DNA of 64,000 nucleotides from Actinopolyspora lacussalsi subsp. righensis. Its GTDB lineage: Bacteria; Actinomycetota; Actinomycetes; Mycobacteriales; Pseudonocardiaceae. The notes beneath the pieces are model-generated. The model saw nothing but the letters and a program-made list of their open reading frames with translations, made no database searches and was not told where the DNA came from. This document shows, in pieces, positions 60,711 to 64,000 of this stretch. The position numbers were made by a program, and so were the translations under genes. How positions within the stretch are numbered: the first letter of the stretch is position 1; each line of letters begins with the position of its first letter. The stretch covers positions 186,001 through 250,000 of the forward strand of contig NZ_FPAT01000001.1 in assembly GCF_900116555.1 (NCBI RefSeq). The letters are read 5' to 3'.

Positions 60711-61610
60711 ATGGTGGAGCTACGTCAGCTGGAGTACTTCGTGGCCGTGGCCGAGACGGAGCACGTGGGACGGGCCGCCGAGCGGCTGCGGATCTCGCAG
60801 TCCCCGTTGAGCCGTAGGATCGCCGACCTGGAAAAGCGGCTGGGGCTGGTGCTGTTCGAGCGCAGCAAACAACGCGTCCGGCTCACCCCGGACGGCGAGG
60901 TGTTCCTGACCGAGGCGCGGGCGCTGCTGCGGCACGCCGAGCGCGTCGAATCACTCGGGCAGCGACTCGGACGCGGTGAGACCGGCGGGTTGTGCCTGGG
61001 GTACGTGGAACACGCCATCCACGCCGACGTGCTGCCCGGTGCGCTGCGTTCGTTGCGCCGGGACCGGCCGGACGTGCACGTCTCGCTGTACAACCAGACC
61101 GGGGCCGAACAGCTGGAGGCGCTGCGCAGGCGGAGCCTGGACATCGCGCTGGTGGACACACCGCCGGAAAAGGACGACCCGGTGCTGGAATCCGAACTGG
61201 TACTGGCGGATCCGCTGGTGCTCGCGATACCCGCCGATCATCCGCTGGCGAACCGCGGGATCGTCGAACCAACCGATCTGGACAATCAGCCCTGGATCGC
61301 CATCGGCCGCAAGGACGTTGACGAGGACTTCCGGGAGTTCCTCTCCTCGTGCGCCACGGACGGGTTCACCCCGAACATCCGAACGGTGGCACCCGAGCCG
61401 TTGGCGGCGCTGGGACTGGTGGGATCCGGGCTGGGCATGGCGCTGCTGCAGCGCAGCGTGCTGCGCGGCACTCCCCCTGACGTGGCGCTGCGGGAACTGC
61501 CCTGGTGCGATTCCTCGGTGCGGCTGTGGGCGGCCTGGCACCACATCGACCTGCGACCGCTGGTGGCGGAGTTCCGGAAGGTGTTGCTGGACGGAGGCAC
61601 GACGCCGTAG
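60711..61610 (+). CDS. LysR family regulator
   Basis: A 299-residue LysR regulator: N-terminal winged helix (LRQLEYFVAVAETEHVGRAAERLRISQSPLSRRIADLEKRLG), linker helix and a substrate-binding-protein-like effector domain from about 90. It probably activates the divergent aldo/keto reductase, the usual LysR arrangement. ATG 60711 has GAGGG 6 nt upstream. It converges on the 466-residue unknown gene. Confidence 0.93.
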   Translation: MVELRQLEYFVAVAETEHVGRAAERLRISQSPLSRRIADLEKRLGLVLFERSKQRVRLTPDGEVFLTEARALLRHAERVESLGQRLGRGETGGLCLGYVEHAIHADVLPGALRSLRRDRPDVHVSLYNQTGAEQLEALRRRSLDIALVDTPPEKDDPVLESELVLADPLVLAIPADHPLANRGIVEPTDLDNQPWIAIGRKDVDEDFREFLSSCATDGFTPNIRTVAPEPLAALGLVGSGLGMALLQRSVLRGTPPDVALRELPWCDSSVRLWAAWHHIDLRPLVAEFRKVLLDGGTTP

Positions 61611-61652
61611 CGCTGCCGGTTCGTCCGATCGCAGCCGTTGGGAAACCGGCTC

Positions 61653-63053
61653 TCACAGGAGATGGGGCGGCACTCCGCGAGTGACGCGGACTCGCAGCTC
61701 GGCGATGACGGCCGTGTGCTCGTCGCGACGTGGTGACCAGCGAAGCACCACTTCCTTGTTCCGTTCCGTTCGCCAGGGGCGGGTTTCGCTGTGCCACGTG
61801 CCGGTGGGGAGCACGGTGAGCAGGTTCTCCAGCACGCGATCGGGGTCGTCCTCGAAGGTGCGTATCGACAACCGCGCGCTGTGGTTCCCGTTGTCGAGGG
61901 CCCGGACTCCTTCGGGGTGGCCCTGAACATCCTCGTCGGAAACCCGTGAGAGGTCTTCATCGGCGCATCGCCAGAGCACGTCCTCGGCGGTGGCACCGTC
62001 AGTACAGCGCACCTCGGCGTCGGCGACGAGCCAGACCCGGTTCCATTCGAAGAGATCTCGCAGTGCTTGGTGGAACTCGGCACGTTCCTCCTCTGCCCAG
62101 GAGTCCGGGTCGGGTTCGACGTCCGGCTCGTCCTCCTCGTCTTCTTCCTCGTCCTGCTCTTCCTCTGCCGCGAGCGCGAGCGGATCACCTCCGAGGCGAA
62201 CGTGGACCCCCACCACCGCTCGCGGTTCCGCGAGATGGCTGTCCGCCAAGGGACGTGCGACGGAAGCGATCGGCTCATCGCCGCACTGCTCGACATTCAC
62301 TTCTTCCGCATGAAGACCGAGGGTTCGGGCCGCGGCCGTAGCGACGGTGCGCAGGGTATGCGGCTGATCGTCGTTCGCGACTTCCGGCGCGGGGTACAGC
62401 AGTGCCGCGTGATAACCGTCCTCCGGTCGCTTGCCCGCGGGCAGTAGCTCGACGAATGCCGCGTCGTGACGGCGGACCGGTTCCCGGACCAGGCCGATGG
62501 CGGTGCTCAGGTCCCCCGCCGGCAGCCACAGGTGCAGGCGGACCATCGCCTGTTCGGGATCGTCTCCGGAATGTTCGAAGGCTGTGTGAACGCGTCCTGC
62601 TTCCTCCGACCGGGGAACGCAGCGCGGGGAGTCGACGGGAAGAAACTCCTCGACGGCTCGCGGACCGAAACCTCCCGACATCGAGATGATCGTCACCCCC
62701 GAGCTGGGCAGGAACCGATGCTCGGTGAAAAGCCGCGCGGACCGCACGCCGTCCTCGTCGTCCATGTGGTAGCGGTCGGCGGCGAAGTCGTACGTTTCGA
62801 GCACCGGATAGGCGGGAGCGAGCAGTGTCTCCTGTGGCGTGTGTCGTGGGTCCGGAGCCACGGCGGAGTACGCGCGGGAGGCGTATCTCGGCCCGTGTTC
62901 GGGATCGTCCGGATCGTTCAGCTCCACCCGAAGCGCCGGGAACTCCACCGTTTCGGCCACCCTGCTCGACTTGTCGAGCGCGTCGACCAGCGAGTCGGCG
63001 TCGACGTCGAAGAGCAGCCGTGTAACCACGTCCTTCTCGTGAAAATAAACCAT
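61653..63053 (-). CDS. Unknown 466-residue acidic protein
   Basis: A soluble protein with no family I recognise. It appears modular: an N-terminal part (1-110, with YHMDDEDGVRSARLF), a middle part (to about 290), an acidic low-complexity linker of about 20 residues made nearly only of Glu/Asp near residue 305, and a C-terminal part with FEWNRVWLVADAEVRCTDG and RFSPRRDEH-like charge. No catalytic motif or signal. ATG 63053 lacks a ribosome site. It sits last in a row with DUF4265 and Imm8 genes on the same strand, so an immunity or toxin-related role is possible but unproven. Confidence 0.6.
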   Translation of the reverse strand: MVYFHEKDVVTRLLFDVDADSLVDALDKSSRVAETVEFPALRVELNDPDDPEHGPRYASRAYSAVAPDPRHTPQETLLAPAYPVLETYDFAADRYHMDDEDGVRSARLFTEHRFLPSSGVTIISMSGGFGPRAVEEFLPVDSPRCVPRSEEAGRVHTAFEHSGDDPEQAMVRLHLWLPAGDLSTAIGLVREPVRRHDAAFVELLPAGKRPEDGYHAALLYPAPEVANDDQPHTLRTVATAAARTLGLHAEEVNVEQCGDEPIASVARPLADSHLAEPRAVVGVHVRLGGDPLALAAEEEQDEEEDEEDEPDVEPDPDSWAEEERAEFHQALRDLFEWNRVWLVADAEVRCTDGATAEDVLWRCADEDLSRVSDEDVQGHPEGVRALDNGNHSARLSIRTFEDDPDRVLENLLTVLPTGTWHSETRPWRTERNKEVVLRWSPRRDEHTAVIAELRVRVTRGVPPHLL

Positions 63054-63133
63054 GACACGAACACGACCACAGTTCCGGAACGTCCGGCAACCGATTTTGA
63101 AGGAGGTCGCCGGACGAAGGATTCCGCACTGGC

Positions 63134-63625
63134 TCAGTCGTGCTGAATGCTCGACTCCTCGAAATCGAGAACGCCCTCGCGAAACTTTTGTCTTGTGTAA
63201 TCGATCACATCGGCATAGGAAACTTCCTGGGGAACGTCTATAGCCAGGAAGGTGTCCTTGTGGCCCACCTCGTAGTCACAACCGAAGCTCCTCATGCACG
63301 ACTTGAAGTCCTCGATGCCGCTGTCGTCGAAGAAGATGACACGCACTGTGGAATGACCGCCGCCGCTGAGCACTCGATCGAAGACGAGGTTTCCCTCGTC
63401 ATCGGTAGCGGTCTTGACGATGTCCTTGATACTGAGCCGCGGAGCGAAGAACGGTATGTTCTCGACCGAGTACCCCTCGCCCTCCCGCACCGGCACCGCC
63501 CACAGCGACTCCGCGGCGATGGGTGGATAGCCGTCCTCATCCTGCTCCAGCGGAACGACGATCTTCACGAAATCCTCCAGTTCGAGCTCGTTATCCAGGG
63601 AATAATCACTGTCAGTCGAGTTCAT
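63134..63625 (-). CDS. DUF4265 protein
   Basis: A 163-residue acidic protein. FVKIVVPLEQDEDGYPPIAAESLWAVPV, NIPFFAPRLSIKDIV and GGGHSTVRVIFFDD match the DUF4265 pattern. Family members occur in toxin-immunity neighbourhoods of actinobacteria, but the function is unproven. Only 12 bp separate it from the Imm8-like gene upstream, so the two form an operon. The 80 bp to the next gene hold GAAGGAGG (63100-63107 on the plus strand), which is not in the coding direction. Confidence 0.75.
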   Translation of the reverse strand: MNSTDSDYSLDNELELEDFVKIVVPLEQDEDGYPPIAAESLWAVPVREGEGYSVENIPFFAPRLSIKDIVKTATDDEGNLVFDRVLSGGGHSTVRVIFFDDSGIEDFKSCMRSFGCDYEVGHKDTFLAIDVPQEVSYADVIDYTRQKFREGVLDFEESSIQHD

Positions 63626-63637
63626 TCGGATATCGTA

Positions 63638-64000
63638 TCAGGTCGACTTTCTCATGTTCTGGAGATCAGCACTACAAGCGACGGAGCGCTGACCGGGGTC
63701 TCCCTCGAACTCCCAGTTCCCCAGCCTGCCTATCTTTTCGGCCAGCCGGTCCCATGTAGGAGCTTCGAGAGCGTTAACGTACTTCTCCAAAAAACCTCTT
63801 ATCTCATACCAGGAATGATTTTCCACGAGCAGGACCCCTCTTCCCACCAAAGGCCCGGTCTCCCTCACTCGCCTGCTCGCCCACTTCGGCGTGCAGACAA
63901 GCACGTCGAACGCCTCCTCTCCCGAGTCCTCCGAAGGCCCAACGAACATTTGAAGCAGAAAACCGAAGTCCTCGGGGTAGTCCGGCCCGAAATCACAGAG
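63638..64000 (-). CDS. Imm8-like immunity protein, partial
   Basis: The gene is cut by the right edge; 120 residues including the C-terminus are visible. PDYPEDFGFLLQMFVGPS, EEAFDVLVCTPKWA and the end WEFEGDPGQ follow the Imm8 immunity family (FGF..Q...G, FDV.VCTPKWL, ...WEFE). Imm8 proteins protect against contact-delivered polymorphic toxins. An in-frame ATG at 63949 exists, but the family pattern continues upstream of it to the edge, so the true start lies outside. A toxin gene may lie beyond the edge. Confidence 0.75.
   Translation of the reverse strand, partial: LCDFGPDYPEDFGFLLQMFVGPSEDSGEEAFDVLVCTPKWASRRVRETGPLVGRGVLLVENHSWYEIRGFLEKYVNALEAPTWDRLAEKIGRLGNWEFEGDPGQRSVACSADLQNMRKST

Overview
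The window is high-G+C actinobacterial DNA with densely packed genes, many GTG/TTG starts and chains of 4-bp ATGA overlaps. A complete four-protein Streptomyces-type conservon (kinase-like, roadblock, DUF742, GTPase) with two attached P450s, a roughly 100-residue csoR, and a BCCT osmolyte transporter point to a filamentous actinomycete. A halotolerant Pseudonocardiales member (Actinopolyspora/Saccharopolyspora-like) is my guess and is not proven by the sequence. I see no rRNA, tRNA, CRISPR array, prophage or complete insertion sequence.

Layout. 1-8.5 kb: the tail of an ABC-F ATPase, a bicovalent-flavin oxidoreductase, a FNT-family channel, a methylenetetrahydrofolate-reductase-like enzyme, a TauE/SafE exporter, a macro-domain protein and a SulP/STAS anion transporter. 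8.9-17.8 kb: a P450 next to a metallo-beta-lactamase-fold hydrolase, a cold-shock gene with a long structured leader, a GGCT-like protein, an AHSA1 protein, a dehydrogenase translationally coupled to DUF1015, an RlaP-like nucleotidyltransferase and a CBS protein. 17.9-22.5 kb: a VIT1/CCC1 transporter with a ferritin-like head, a MetE-core methyltransferase, a degenerate IS630-type protein and an intradiol dioxygenase. 22.6-28.7 kb: a six-gene minus-strand operon (soluble LytS-type kinase, LytTR regulator, small membrane protein, SSS symporter, DUF485, ActP-type symporter), probably a carboxylate sensing and uptake unit.

29-43.7 kb: a GGDEF membrane protein with an I-site, a secreted cyclase-family hydrolase, the conservon with one P450 lacking the ExxR arginine (CYP157-like) overlapping a normal CYP154-like P450 by 133 bp, an SRPBCC protein, a BCCT transporter, a secreted GH43 arabinanase, and a GntR regulator divergent from adenosine deaminase with two matching operators. 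43.7-47.3 kb: copA-csoR copper homeostasis with three CsoR-like boxes, and a TetR regulator.

47.5-64 kb: a site-2 protease with CBS-like tail, a signal-less subtilase with a small propeptide-like partner, assorted hydrolases and an MpaB-type protein, photolyase, two DUF202 proteins, an alkylsulfatase-like enzyme divergent from a TetR regulator, two unknown small genes behind a promoter containing a perfect TetR-type operator, an aldo/keto reductase divergent from a LysR regulator, and at the right edge a possible immunity cluster (unknown 466-aa protein, DUF4265, partial Imm8). Two gene remnants (a flavoprotein N-terminus and a P450 C-terminus) lie in 54.9-58.5 kb. Strong hairpins mark most convergent gene junctions.
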